Source: Saccharum officinarum (lineage: Eukaryota; Streptophyta; Magnoliopsida; Poales; Poaceae). From it: a stretch of DNA of 64,000 nucleotides. Each line of letters opens with the position of its first letter. The first letter of the stretch is position 1. The DNA lies in contig CM036179.1 of NCBI GenBank assembly GCA_020631735.1, forward strand, positions 24,977,063 through 25,041,062, in the 5' to 3' direction. Both the position numbers and the translations under genes were made by a program. The notes under the pieces are model-generated. The model saw only the letters and a program-made list of their open reading frames with translations, was not told the origin of the DNA and ran no database searches. Shown in pieces: positions 49,120 to 62,168 of this stretch.

Positions 49120-52100
49120 TCAACTCATGTTGGAGAAATCAAGTATGTTCAACTCATTCTTTAGCTTGTGAAATCTCTTCTCATCAAGTGGCTTGGTGAA
49201 TAGATCGGCTAATTGATCTTCGGTGCCCACACTCTCAATAGTAATGTCACCCTTTTGTTGATGATCTCTAATAAAATGATGGTGAACATCCATATGCTTT
49301 GTTCTTTGATGTTGAACCGGATTGTTGGTTAGCTTCACGACACTTTCATTGTCACATAGCAATGGCACATTCTTGAATTTGATTCCAAAATCTTTCAATG
49401 TTGCCTTCATCCACAAGATTTGTGCACAACAACTACCCGCAGCGATGTATTCGGCCTCGGCGGTAGATAGTGCAATACTATTTTGCTTCTTGGATGACCA
49501 TGAGACAAGTGATCTTCCCAATAATTGCAAGTCCCGGAAGTGCTCTTTCTCTCCACTTTGTCACCGGCATAGTCGGAATCCGAATATCCAACTAGCTCAA
49601 ATCTTGCACCTTTGGGATACCACAATCCAACATCTTGTGTATGCTTTAAGTACCTCAATATTATCTTTGTTGCCTTCAAATGACTTTCTCTTGGTGAGGC
49701 TTGAAATCTTGCACACATGCATACACTAAACATTACATCGGGCCTTGATGTCGTCACATAGAGTAGGCTACCAATCATTGATCTATATAGCTTTTGATCC
49801 ACCATGTTGCCACTCTTGTCACTATCCAAGCTTCCATTAGTGCTCATTGGAGTAGTAATTCCTTTTGCATCTTCCATACCAAACTTCTTTAGCATATCCT
49901 TTATGTATTTGGTTTGGCTTACAAATGTTCCTTCCTTTATTTGTTTGATTTGAAGTCCAAGAAAGAAACTAAGTTCACCAATCATTGACATTTCAAATTC
50001 CTTTGCCATCATTTTCCCAAACTCATCACAATAATCTTGATTGGTTGAACCAAATATGATATCATCAACATATATTTGCAATAGAAACAAGTCTTTCCCA
50101 ATCTTCTTGGTGAATAGTGTTGTATCAACTTTGCCCATGACAAATCCTTTGGATAGCAAGAAGTCCCTCAATCTCTCATACCATGCTCTAGGTGCTTGTT
50201 TAAATCCATACAAAGCTTTTCTTAACTTGTATACATGGTTGGGTTTCTTGTTATCTTCAAAACCGGGAGGTTGCTCCACATACACCTCCTCTTGAATGTA
50301 CCCATTGAGAAATACACTCTTTACATCCATTTGATATAGCTTGATATTGTGAGCACAAGCATAGGCAAGTAAGATCCTAATTGCTTCCAATCTTGCAACT
50401 GGGGCATATGTTTCACCAAAGTCAAGACCCTCTATTTGTGTGTAACCTTGAGCCACTAGTCTTGCTTTGTTCCTTACTACTATCCCATCTTGATCTTGCT
50501 TGTTGCGAAAGACCCATCTTGTTCCAATGACATTGTGATCCTTAGGCCTTTCAACTAGTTCCCATACTTCATTTCTCTTGAAGTTGTTGAGCTCTTCATG
50601 CATTGCATTTACCCAATCCGGATCTCTCAATGTTTTATCAATGTCCTTGGGTTCTTCCATTGAAACAAAAGAAGAGTGAGCACAAAATGATGTCAATCTT
50701 GATCTAGTTTGAACTCCTCTTTGTATGTCACCAATGATGGAATCCAATGGATGGTCTCTTGCAATGTTAGTTGGTTGAAGCACTTGGACTTGATTGCTTG
50801 GATGTTGATGTAGATCATGAGTTGGAGATGATGAACTAGCCACTTGTTGATCTTGTTGCACTTGAGATGATGTACTAGCTTGATTTTGCATTAGAGAACC
50901 ACTAGCTTGTTTAATTGGACTTTGGAGCACTTGATCTTTGTCGTCATCCACATCAATCAATTGCTTTGGCCTAATATCACCAATATCCATTTCTTTCATA
51001 GCATTGGTCAATTGAGTTCCTCTCACATCATCCAAGTTATCTTCTTCATTTTGAGAATCATTTGTTTCATCAAACTCAACATCATGCACTTCTTCAAGTA
51101 AACCACTAGCTAAATTCCAAACTTTATAAGCTTTGCTAGTAGTTGAGTAGCCAAGTAGGAAGCCTTCATCACATTTCTTCTCAAACTTGCTCAATCTAGT
51201 GCCCTTCTTCAAGATGTAGCATTTGCAACCAAATACCCGAAAGTATGCAATGTTGGGCTTTCTTCCATTTAAGATCTCATATGGTGTCTTCTCTAGAAAC
51301 TTGTGGCAATAGAGGCGGTTGCTATAGAAGCATGCCGTGTTGATTGCTTCGGCCCAAAATGAATGACTCACATTATACTCATTCAACATTGATCTTGCCA
51401 TATCAATTAAGGTTCTATTCTTCCTTTCAACTAGGCCATTTGATTGAGGTGTATACTTGGCCGAGAATTAATGTTTGATTCCAAGCTCATCACATAGCTC
51501 ATCAATTCTTGTGTTTCGAAACTCACTTCCATTGTCACTTCTTACTTTCTTGATTGTGGTTTCAAACTCATTTTGTACTCTCTTGATGAACTTCTTGAAT
51601 ATGTCAAATACATCACTTTTGTCCCCAAGAAAGAATACCCATGTATATCTAGTGAAATCATCCACAATCACAAAGCCATACTTGTTGCCACCAATGCTTG
51701 TATATGTAGTTGGCCCAAATAGATCCATGTGCAACAACTCAAATGCCTTGGAAGTACTCATAATGCTCTTCAATGGATGAGTGTTGCCTACTTGCTTTCC
51801 GGCTTGACATGCACTACATAGCTTATCTTTCTCAAATATGACATCCTTTAAGCCTCTAACTAAGTCATGCTTCACTAACTTGTTCAATTGCTTCATGCCA
51901 ACATGACCAAGTCTTATATGCCATAACCAACCCATACTTAATTTGGTGAGCAAGCATGTTGAAAGTTGAGTGTCACTAGCATTGAAATCAACCAAGTATA
52001 GATTCTCAAATCTAAAGCCTTTGAAGATCAAGTTAGAGCCATCAACACTAACTATCTCCACATCATCAACACCAAATATGCACTTGAAACCGAGATCACA

Positions 52101-52361
52101 CAATTGAGCAACCGAGAGAAGATTGAAGTTCAACTTTTCAACTAAGAGCACATTAGAGATGCTATGATCATTTGATATTGCTATCCTTCCAAGAGCCTTC
52201 ACATTACCCTTGCTATTGTCATCAAATGTGATACTATCAATGCCACTATCATTTGATTTGAGAGAGTTGAACATTCTTAAATCACCGGTCATATGTTGAG
52301 AGCACCCACTATCAAGCACTCAATACCTTCCTCCGGCCTTGTAATTTACCTACAAAACAAT
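49120..52361 (-). pseudogene. pol: Copia-C pol (protease, integrase, RT, RNase H), broken
   Basis: The protease DSGCSQHMTGD starts just after a TGA (complement 52320-52322) standing where related elements have Trp. The integrase follows to a TAA at 51468-51470, with LGWLWH-type pre-integrase (MGWLWHIRLGH), CSACQAGKQ, HMDLFGP and RSDNGSEF. The same frame resumes at 51401 through the rest of integrase ([10 protein letters not shown]), a low-complexity linker, RT with [13 protein letters not shown] and YVDD motifs, and the start of RNase H. A one-base shift near 49530 moves RNase H (STAEAEY, LLCDNES) to the frame 49530-49120, which ends ..LDFSNMS. Catalytic residues remain; the element cannot make a full polyprotein. 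Confidence 0.92.
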
Positions 52362-54554
52362 TTAATGTTTCTTAGGTACCCATACTTGTTTGGGTCCTTG
52401 TAGGTTAGTCACTAAGCTCTTTGGTACCCAAATAGCCTTCTTCTTTGGGCCCACAATTGGTATACCAACAAACCTAGCATGCACACCTTTCTCACCCTTG
52501 GTAAGCACATAACAAGAATCAAAAGGAATGTAAGGTACATTAGCATTTTTCTTGTTCTTGTTCATTTTATTCCAATTAATCTCTAGATGCCCAACTTGCT
52601 TGTATCTATTGCAATAACGACCATTGCCCTTCACAAAGCGAGGCTTTGGAGTAGCAAAGGCCGCCTTGCCCTTCTTGGGAGTATAGCCTAATCCATCTTT
52701 GTTAAGAGAGAACCTTTGGCTACCCAAGCATTTTAGCAAGCGGGCATCCCCACCATAGGCATTGCCTAATGCGCGGGTGAGATCATCCACCTCTCTCTTG
52801 AGAGTCTCATTCTCAACCACAAGTGATGAATCACTAGTAGTAGATATAGGGTTGGTTGTGGTGGATGATGATGAGCTACATGAAGCATTAGTAGGACCAA
52901 CAAATAAAGAATCATCAATAATATCACATGTTAGTCCAATGTCACAAGTGACAATCACTTGCTCCTTCTTAGCTTCCTTCATGAGCTTCTCCAACTTGAG
53001 GTCCTTCTCCTTGATGAGCTCAAGTAGACTGGAGTGGGCTTCCTTAAGCCTAGTGTGAGCAATTTCAAGATCCTCGTGGTCTTCCTTTAGACACTCACGA
53101 GAAGCCTCTAGCTCATCAAAGGATTTCCTAAGAGCTTTGAGCTCTTGTTTAATTCCTTTGCACTCCTTACTCTTTTTGAGAGCAACAAGCTCCTCCATCA
53201 AGGCATCATTTTCATTGCTCTTGGCAATGAGCTCTTGTTCTAAGATTTTGTATTTCTTGGTTGTCCTCTTGTAGCCCTTGCTCATTTTATCTATTATGCC
53301 CAATAGATCATCCTTGGAGTAGTCCTCATCCTCCTCATCATCACTCCTACAATCATCACTAGCACAAGAATCATCATCACTATCATCATATTTTACCTTT
53401 GTAGGCTTGGCCATAAGGCATGTTGATGAAGTGTCAAAGATGGATGGCTTGTTGGAGAGGGCGATGTTTGCAATGGCTCACCGAGTGGTCCTCTCATCAT
53501 CACTAGAGCTTTCATCATCATCACTATTGGAGTTGTCACTATCCCAAGTGACTACATAACCACCACCCTTCTTCTTCTTGTTGAAAGTAAAGCTCTTCTT
53601 TGCTTTCTTCTCATTCTCTTTCTTATCCTTCTTGTTCTTCTTGAGCTTCAAGTCCCCATTATGAAATCTCTTATCTTCATAGGGGTAATCCGCCACTATG
53701 TGATCGGGGCTATTGCAATTGTAGCAAAGGGTCTTTGCCTTTATAGTGTCTCTCCTCTTTCTTGCCCCATATCCTTTCTTCTTCATGAACCTTCCCATCT
53801 TGTGCACAAGGAGGGCCATGGTCTCATCATCGAATGGATCATCATCATCACTCTCCACCTTGCTCTTGCCCTTAGAGGATGAAGCCTTGAATGCAATGGG
53901 CTTCTCTTGCTTGACCTTAGTCTCCTTCTCTTCTACCTCATCTTCATCATCATTGTATTGGACATCGGTCATTATATCTCCAAGCACATTGGTTGGTTTA
54001 ACCTTGTCCAATCCCTCTCTAAAGATCATTCTTCTCAAGGTGGCAAACTTCTTGGGTAAGCACATCAAGAACTTGTGTGAGAAGTCCTTGTCCTCAACCT
54101 TCTCCCCAAGCCCCTTGAGATCATTGACAATGACTTAGAGCCTATAGAATATCTCCGGGATGGATTCATCATCCTTCAACTTGAATGTGAAGAACTTGTC
54201 CTTGAGCATATATAGTTTGGCACTTTTTACCGTTGAAGTGCCTTCATATGTTTCTTCAAGCCTTATCCAAAGCTCATTTGCCTTTTCAAGATCTTTGATT
54301 TGCTAAAATACTTTGTCATCAATGGCACGGTAGATTATGTCAAGTGCCGCCGTATTGCATTGTTTGTTGATGCGGTCATTGGGAGTGAGGTTTTCCTCAT
54401 CAAGAATGATGTATCCTTCTTTAGTCACATCCCAAACCTTCTCATGTATATTGCCTAGATATTGCTTCATTTTTCTTTTCCAATGATCAAAGGAAGAGAT
54501 GCCATCAAAGAATGAAGGCTTGCCATTAACATGATTGAACATAACTTGAGCCAT
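52362..54554 (-). pseudogene. gag: Copia-C gag, broken by in-frame stops
   Basis: Starts at 54554 with MAQVMFNHVNGKPSFFDG and a UBN2-like SFDHWKRKMKQYL. One frame continues through stops at about 54303, 54137 and 53478 to a gag stop at 52362. The first zinc knuckle is damaged (CYNCNSPDHIVADY: last Cys is Tyr). After Lys/Asp-rich linkers comes a long coiled coil (about 53330-52930), then a second degenerate knuckle (YCNRYKQVGHLEINW, first and last Cys lost), and finally VPKSLV..GPKQVWVPKKH, which Copia-A shares. With both knuckles damaged, RNA binding should be impaired. Confidence 0.88.
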
Positions 54555-54584
54555 CTTACAACGAGGTTGTTAAGCCTTACAAAC

Positions 54585-54607
54585 GGTGACCACGGCTCCG
54601 ATACCAC
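54585..54607 (-). promoter_or_regulatory. Copia-C primer binding site
   Basis: On the minus strand TGGTATCGGAGCCGTGG follows the 5' LTR after a few bases. It is the same initiator tRNA-Met-type PBS as in Copia-A. Confidence 0.85.
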
Positions 54608-54608
54608 T

Positions 54609-56592
54609 TGAAAGGTCTTGATGGCTAGATGGGGGGTGAATAGCCTTTTAAAACTTTCTACAAAGACAAGCTAAACAAGTTTATCAATATAACAACTAGC
54701 GAGATGCGAGTTTTGCTTAGCCTACGGGGTGTTTGCAAGCCACCTATCCAATTTACAATTCTAGTATATGCACTCAACCGCACAAGTCAAACTGAGAAGG
54801 AAACTACAACTTAGCAAGCTACACAAAGAAGCTACTCTAGCAAAGCTAACTAGCTAGCAAAGATAACTAAGAAATTAATATAATAGAGAGTTAGGAGGGT
54901 ATCACCGAGGGGCGAAGTATTGAGCCAACCAATCAATATGATCAAGAGATGAATACCAAGATAACCGAACACCGGGGTCAATCAATCACAATATGAAAGT
55001 GATGACACGGAGATTTATCCCGAGGTTCACGTGCTTGCCGGCACGCTAGTCCCCGTTGTGTCCCTCTTCACCACGTGGTTCGGTGGCTAATCGGTCACAC
55101 ACCGAGCCTCTCAAAAGGCGCCACAAGAACCTACCAAATGGCAAAAGGTTGTAATGACACGAGCAATATACTAATGTTGCCTTTGGCGCTTCGCCGAGGT
55201 AGGCACAAACCCCTCACAATCACTAGAGGTGGCCAAGAACAATCACCAACTCTTGCCAATGCCTCCAAGCTGCTCCAAGCCGTCTAGGTGGCGGCAACCA
55301 CCAAGAGAAACAAGAATCCCGCAGCAAATCAACCACCAAGTACCAACTAGATGCTATCTCACAATGCAAATGCACTTGGATCACTCAATCTCACTTCGAA
55401 TATGCAAAGAAGCAAGAGAGATGAGTGGGAGGGGAGTTGCTTAGCTCAAAGTGCTCACAAGTATGTCAAATGTTCGAGAGTAAGAGCCTTGAGCCGGCCA
55501 ATGAGTATATATAGACGTACCCCTTCGAATAGAGCCGTTAGAAACTTAAACAACCGAAATTGGCTGACCGGACGCGCTGGTCCAACTGACCGGACGCGCC
55601 GGTTGCCCAACGGCTAACTCGTGAAGTACTGACCGGACGCGCTGGTCCAAACGACCGGACGCGCTGGTCGCCCAACGGCTAACTGTGAAGCAATGACCGG
55701 ACGCGCTGGTCCAACTGACCGGACGCACCGGGAACGACCGGACGCGCTTATCCCGTGAAGGACCGGACGCGCTGGTCGCCTGAGCAGCGCTCAACGAAAC
55801 AGTGACCGGACGCGCTGAAGAAAAAGACCGGACGCGACAGTGCCAGCGTCCGGTTAGAGTCCAGTAAGCTCCCTAAACGACCGGACACGTCCGATCATCA
55901 GTGACCGGACACGCCTCGCGTCCGATCATCGAACTGAAAAACGCGCAGACACTGAACACTGACCGGACGCGTCCGGTCATGCAAGGACCGCGTCCGGTTC
56001 AGCGTCCGGTCACCTCTGTGACCTCCGTTCGCCTCCGTTTCTTTTCCGGACTTCCGGCGTAGTGGAAAATAGTCATTTCAACTTCTAAAAAACGCTTGAA
56101 TCCCACCTCGCAAGCTCGGCGAGAGGGGGAGAGGATCCCAAACCCTCTCTACCGCTCAAACTCCACCGCCTTCGCAAACGTGCTAACACCACCAAGTGAT
56201 CTTCGTCATGTGTGAGTGTGTTAACATTTTCATAATCATTTTTAGAGGCGATATTAGTTCTATCCAAATGCATATGATTATGAAATGCACATCTAGAGGC
56301 ACTTAGGAGTTCAATAGCCGCGTCATTCCCCTCTTTATAGTACGGCTATCTATCCTACAATGTAACCACACCCACTAGGTGTCTTGATTACTAAAACACA
56401 ACCCTTAAGCGTATACCTTTGCCTTGATCACGTAGGGTTGCGTCCAAATCCAAGTGTGGCCATCATGATCACCATGTCTATCTTGTCACCAACCTTGAAA
56501 TGTACTAATCCTCATATGCTACATACAACTTAGGCATTGAATTAGTACTTAGGCATTGTCACTAATTACCAACACCAAACATAGGACTTTCA
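54609..56592 (-). repeat. Copia-C 5' LTR
   Basis: The partner of 46004-47988. Same ends, TATA box complement near 55505-55514, and the GACCGGACGCGCTGGTC-type array at 55565-56015. Confidence 0.95.
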
Positions 56593-56597
56593 GCCGA

Positions 56598-57269
56598 CTG
56601 GGCTGCTCCCGCGGTGAAGCTGACGCGTGCGTGCGCGAGTGGGTCAACTGGGCTGCTGCTGCGCAACACGTGCTCTGCGCGAGGATGAGCCATGGGCCAG
56701 CGTGCGTGTGCACAGAGCATATTGGGTCTCGAGTTGGCTTTGAGCGGCTAGGCCGAAATGATGATGTACATTGTAAATATTCGGATTCCATTTAATTTTT
56801 CCAGAAGCTATATTTAATTCCTTTTGATGCATTTTGAGTTAAATTTTGATGAAATTTCTGCACAAAATTTATCCAACGATAATTTTGTTCAGTAAAGAGT
56901 AAAGTTGCTTCTGAAAAATATTATTATGAGAGTTTTACAAATTTTTCCGCTGCGTACTTGATGTTGTTAATTTCATTATTAAATTCGAATCAAAGGGAGA
57001 ATTTAATTTTGGAAAATGAATAAATTTACATATTATTATAATATTGTTATTATTCTGACCAACGTTGATTAATAGCAGTATTATAATGTTATTATGTGGT
57101 TTTGTCATGCATTAATTCTATTTCTGCCCAACGGTGATCTAGAATTAGTGTAAAAAGGATAATTTTGTATGTTTTAATTTTGACCAATGTTGGAATTAAA
57201 GCATGCAATTATTTTTGGTACTTATGTTCTCACTCTATATGATTTGTGTTTACAGGAGGTTACTCTTTG
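56598..57269 (+). other. Copia-B leader, right of the nested element
   Basis: Non-coding, continuous with 45235-46003 once Copia-C is removed. It ends TTGTGTTTACAG just before GAGGTTACTCTTTGATG, so a splice acceptor upstream of gag is possible. Confidence 0.55.
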
Positions 57270-58110
57270 ATGGGGTTTATCAAAGATATTCCACCCCTCA
57301 AAGGTGACAACTACACCGAATGGAAAAAGAAAATTGACCTCGCTTTTGTCTTGGCCGAGGTGGACTGGGTTGTCACCACACCATGCCCTACTGAACCAGT
57401 GGCACCAGTGAGGGACGCCAGTGAATCTGATGCTGAATGGTAAAAGAAAGAAAGGGACCATGCTCCCATACAGATGATATATGACCTACAAAAGCAAAAG
57501 TGGGTCAATGCCAACAAAAAGAGTGTTGCTGTCATAAAGAACACAATTGAGCCTATCATAATGGGCTCAATCTAAGAGTGTGACACTGTCACAGAGTACT
57601 TGGAAAGGATAAAGAGTCAGTTCTGTGGCTCTTCAAGGACATATGCTACTCAGCTGATAAAGCAGCTGGTAACAGAAAGATACACTGGAGGTGGACATGG
57701 CAATGGCATAAGAGAGCACATATCAAAAATGAATCATTTGAACAACAAGCTAAAACCAATGGATCTGTCTCTTATGGAAGAGTTTCTTGTCCATCTGATT
57801 TTTGCTTCTTTACCAAAAGAGTTTGACACATTTATTATCAACTACAACATTCAGCCCGAGAAATGGGATCTAGAACGTTGTATGGCAATATGTGTGCAAG
57901 AGGAAGAGAGAATAAAGGCCGCCAATGGTGGTACTCTCAGTTTTGTTAAAGATAACAAAAGAAAGAATTTCAATGCCAATGCCAACTCTCCCTCAAAGCC
58001 AAAGGGCAAGGGTCCCATGCAGCATCAGCCTCAGCAAAACAGGTTTGCAGTGAACAAAGATTAGTGCCTCTACTGCAAGAAGGAGGGACATTACAAGAAA
58101 GATTGTCCTG
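57270..58110 (+). pseudogene. gag: Copia-B gag, several in-frame stops
   Basis: One frame from ATG 57270 (MGFIKDIPPLKGDNYTEWKK) continues through TAA at 57441, TAA at 57573 and TAG at 58062. It includes a UBN2 domain (EHISKMNHLNNKLKPMD, EEFLVHLIFASLPKEFD) and, after the last stop, the zinc knuckle CLYCKKEGHYKKDC. It is in the same frame as pol, so gag-pol was a single polyprotein. Confidence 0.9.
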
Positions 58111-61100
58111 AATTCTTAAAGATGATCATGGCAAATAAAGGTGAGAACATTATTACGTTCATAAATGAATCCCTGTATGTACAGTATTCAAAATCTACTT
58201 GGTGGATTGACTCAGGTGCAACTGTTCATGTTGCTAATTCATTACAGGGATTCCGTTCGATGAGGACTACGCAAAGAAGCGAAAGACACGTTAAAGTCGC
58301 GAATGGAGTCCAAGCAGATGTTAAAGTTGTTGGCGATGTTCCTTTAGAGCTTGCTGATGGTTTTATTCTTTTGCTTAGAGATGTTTTATTTGTTCCTTCA
58401 TTACAGAGAAACTTGATTAGTGTGTCATGTTTGGACAACGATGGATTTGATTGCCATTTTAGAGATGGCAAATGTGAGATATTGTGTAATAATGAATGTG
58501 TTGGCCTTGCTTTTCAAAAGCAAGATCTTTATTTGTTATCACTTCGTAAAAATGTGAATTCCGTATGTGATGCGAATGAAAACGTATCCTCGTTTGTGAA
58601 TGCAAATAGAAAACGAAAGAGAACTCAAGATGCGTCGTCGAAATTATGGCACTATCGTTTAGGCCATATTTCGAGGGGGAGAATAGAGAGACTAGTTAAG
58701 AATGATATTCTTCCTCCATTAGAGTTCTCAGACCTTGAACAATATAGAGAATGTATTAAAGGAAAATACACAAAGCAAATTAAAAAGGATGCTAAACGAA
58801 GCACAGAAATTCTACAGATAATTCACACGGACATCTGTGGTCCTTTTCCTATGAAAAGTGTGGATGGTTTTGACTCGTTCATAACATTCACAGATGATTA
58901 CTCCCGTTATGGTTACATTTATCCAATTAAAGAAAGAAATAAAGCGTTGGATAAATTTAAAATATTTAAGGCTGAAGTTGAAAATCAGCATAATTTAAAG
59001 ATTAAAGTGGTCCGGTCTGATCGTGGTGGGGAGTACTACGGTCGGCATACCCCATATGGCCAAGTTCCTGGACCCTTTGCAAGGTTTCTACAGGAAAATG
59101 GCATAGTAGCCTAGTATTCTACACCGGGCGAACCTCAGCAGAACGGAGTAGCTGAGAGGCGTAACCGTACCTTGATGGATATGGTGCGTAGTATGATGAG
59201 TTACTCTGACTTGCCATTGAGTCTATGGATAGAGACGTTAAAAACCGCCATTCATATTCTAAATAGAGTACCAAGTAAAGCGGTGCCCAAAACACCATAT
59301 GAGTTGTGGACAGGAAGAGAACCCTCACTAAAACACTTACATGTGTGGGGGAGACCTACTGAGACAAAAGTGTTTAACCCAAATATTGGGAAGCTAGATC
59401 TCAAAACAGTTAGCTGCCATTTTATTGGCTATCCTAAAAAGTCAAAACGATTTTGTTTCTACTGTTCAGACAGATACATAAAATTTGTAAAAACGAGACA
59501 CGCTGTTATCTTAGAGGATGAAATGATGAGGGGGAGCATGGTGGCTCAAAAAATTGTTTTTGAGGAGAAGCGGGTATGTGTGCCCACTCTAATGATTCAA
59601 GAACCATTCTTTGAACTACCTGGTCTTTGTTGCACCAATAGTGTCAGATACTATAGTGCCAACATCTATTGTTAGTTCTCCTGTGGTGACAGTAAATAAT
59701 GATGAGGAACCTGTCCTTCAGGAACCTATACAAACTGATGCCACAGATGAGGGGGAGCAACAACAGCCCCAAACAGAAGATGTGCCAAATGTGGAGGCCC
59801 CGAGAAGGTCCCAAAGAGTTAGAAGATCAGCTATACCTGATGATTATGAGGTGTATAACACTGAAGAATTTCAAATAGAGGGTGATCCCATTTCATTTGA
59901 AGAAGCCATGAGAAGCGATAATTCATCCAATTGGCTTGAGGCCATGGAAGATGAAATAAAGTTAATGAGTACCAACAAAGTTTGGGACTTAGAACATATT
60001 TCTAAAGGAGCCAAGACAGTAGGCTGTAAATGGGTCTATAAGACAAAACATGACTCCCAAGGGAATATTGAAAGGTTTAAAGCGCGACTTGTGGCAAAAG
60101 GTTTCACATAAAGAGAAGGGATTGATTACAATGATACGTTTTCTCTAGTCTCATGTAAAGATTCCTTCAGAATTATAATGGCATTAGTGGCACACTACGA
60201 TTTAGAGTTACATCAGATGGATGTAAAAACAACATTCCTGAATGGGGATCTGGAGGAAAATTTTTACATGGCTCAACCGAAAGGTTTTGTCATGGAAGGA
60301 AAAGAACGGATGGGATGCCGCTTAAAGAAATCGATTTATGTGTTAAAGTAAGCTTCAAGACAGTGGTATTTGAAGTTTAACAGAACAATAAAGAATTTTG
60401 GGTTTAAAGAAAATATTGAGGATAATTGTATTTATGCAAAGTTTAAGAATGGAAGATATGTCTTCCTAATCCTGTACGTAGATGATATCTTACTTGCTAG
60501 TAGTGATGTCCATCTACTACTGGAGACAAAGAAGTTTTTATCTTCAAAATTTGATATGAAAGATCTTGGTGAAGCGTCTTTTGTTTTGGGCATAGAGATT
60601 CACCGAGATAGAAGTAAAGGGGTATTAGGACTATCACAAAAGGCATACATAGAAAAAGTTTTAAAGAAATTCAGTATGCATAAATGTAGTGCCTCACCTG
60701 CACCCATGGTCAAGGGCGACAGATATGGGGATTTTCAATGCCTAAGGAACCAATACGAGCTCAATCAAATGAAAGTGGTTCCATATACTTCTGCTGTCGA
60801 AAGCCTACAATATGCTCAAGTGTGCACGCGCCCTGACTTAGCTTTTGTTACCGGGTTGCTTGGTAGATTTTAAAGTAATCCAGGAATTGAACACTGGAAA
60901 CTGGTAAAGAAAGTCTTGCGATATTTGCAAGGTACGAAAGGCCTCATGTTGACGTATAGAAAAATCAGATTATCTTCATACAGTGGGGTATTCGGATTCT
61001 GATTATGCGGGAGATGATATAAATCCACGTCAGGATATGTGTTCACTCTCGTAGGAGGAGCAATTTCGTGGAAAAGCTCAAAACAAACCGTCACTACATC

Positions 61101-61449
61101 ATCTACAATGTATGCCGAGTTTGTAGCGTGTTATGAGGCAACGGGGCAGGTGAACTGGCTAAAGAAGTTCATGCCCGGTTTGAAAGTGGTCGACAGCATA
61201 CATAAGCCACTAAAGTTATACTGCGATAATAATCCAGCAGTACAGTACGCTCACAACAATAGGTCAAGTGGTGCTGTCAAACACATTGACATAAAGTATT
61301 ATATTGCGAAGGATAAAGTTCGGGATCAAATTATAAATCTTGAGCATATAAGCACTGAAAAGATGCTCGCGGATCCGCTTACAAAAGGCTTACCACCCAA
61401 CGTGTTCAGAGAACATGTAGCCGGCATGGGTTTAAGGGAAAACCTATAA
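58111..61449 (+). pseudogene. pol: Copia-B pol, heavily decayed
   Basis: Protease WWIDSGATVHVANS (58201 on), GAG-pre-integrase LWHYRLGHISRGRIE, integrase with HTDICGPF, RSDRGGEYYG and, after a TAG at 59112, [14 protein letters not shown] frameshift between 59611 and 59675 moves the reading to the next frame: RT with KWVYKTKHD, QMDVKTTFLNG and catalytic YVDD (60477-60488), interrupted by TAA at about 60109 and 60350 and again at 60871. Further shifts lie around 60960-61030 before the RNase H end ([38 protein letters not shown]) to 61449. Non-functional. Confidence 0.92.
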
Positions 61450-61630
61450 CTCCTGGACTATAATAAAGGGCCCAAAAGTTAAAGTAACTGTTTTAGATCA
61501 GAGACGTGCAATGTAGCTGTCAAATCTATCGGCGATTGACCGTGACGATGAAACATGCTCTATACATTTATCTGTGATGGAACGAGTAAAATGAAAAGTG
61601 TTAAAGTTAAAGGTTAAAGTGAAAGGTGAG

Positions 61631-61644
61631 ATCAAGGGGGAGAA
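61631..61644 (+). promoter_or_regulatory. Copia-B polypurine tract
   Basis: ATCAAGGGGGAGAA directly precedes the 3' LTR. The stretch 61450-61630 between the pol stop and this tract is non-coding. Confidence 0.9.
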
Positions 61645-62168
61645 TGTTGGAATGATCTCTCCACGGAGTGGCCCAACGACCACTTGGGCCCTTGGTCACG
61701 CGTCCTGATCGGGGGCGCCCAACCCTAAATGGTTGGTGGGCCCCCGTCACACTACGCTATAAAAATAGGTGGGGGCCGGCGACTCTACCTACAAGGTTCG
61801 CCTGAGCCGTACTCCCCACCAACAAACCCTAATCCCGATCTAAGAGAGGGGCGCAGCCAGTGACAGGAAACGCCACCGACCGCGCCGCCACTGCATTTAC
61901 GACTTCACTGCACCGCCGATCTCCACTGCATCACACTCTTCTTCCCCGACCACCGCTGCCCGTGTGCAGAGCATCATCAATGAACCAGCGATGGCCTTCT
62001 CCGGATCGGGATCGAACTCCAACACCGCACCCACCGATGGTTTGCACCATGTCTCTCCTACCCTCTCTCTCTCTCGGTTAGTAGATCATATATTAGGATC
62101 TTCTTGTGTACTCGAAATACTTGTGTACCCCACTGGATCTATGTCCTAATGGTGCTATCAACCTAACA
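61645..62168 (+). repeat. Copia-B 3' LTR
   Basis: Matches 44713-45234 with about 17 substitutions or small indels, ends CCTAACA, and is followed by the TSD AAATG. Confidence 0.95.

Larger units (their letters stand above)
46004..56592 (-). mobile_element. Copia-C: Maximus/SIRE-type element nested in Copia-B
   Basis: A 10.6-kb minus-strand element with LTRs 46004-47988 and 54609-56592 and exact TSD GCCGA (45999-46003 and 56593-56597). Internal order on the minus strand: PBS, gag with coiled coil, protease, integrase, RT, RNase H, polypurine tract. Pol is clearly related to Copia-A. There is no additional ORF: only about 1.1 kb separates the pol stop (49120) from the 3' LTR. LTR divergence is about 2% by eye, between Copia-A and Copia-B. 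Confidence 0.95.
44713..62168 (+). mobile_element. Copia-B: old Ty1-copia element hosting a nested Copia-C
   Basis: LTRs 44713-45234 and 61645-62168 are flanked by an exact 5-bp target duplication AAATG (44708-44712 and 62169-62173). Internal sequence is 45235-46003 and 56598-61644, interrupted by Copia-C plus one copy of its TSD. The order gag, protease, integrase, RT, RNase H is copia; sequence style (WWIDSGATVHVANS, LWHYRLGHISRGRIE) differs from Copia-A and Copia-C, so it is another lineage. The LTRs differ by about 3% by eye, and the frame has many stops, so it is dead. Confidence 0.95.
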
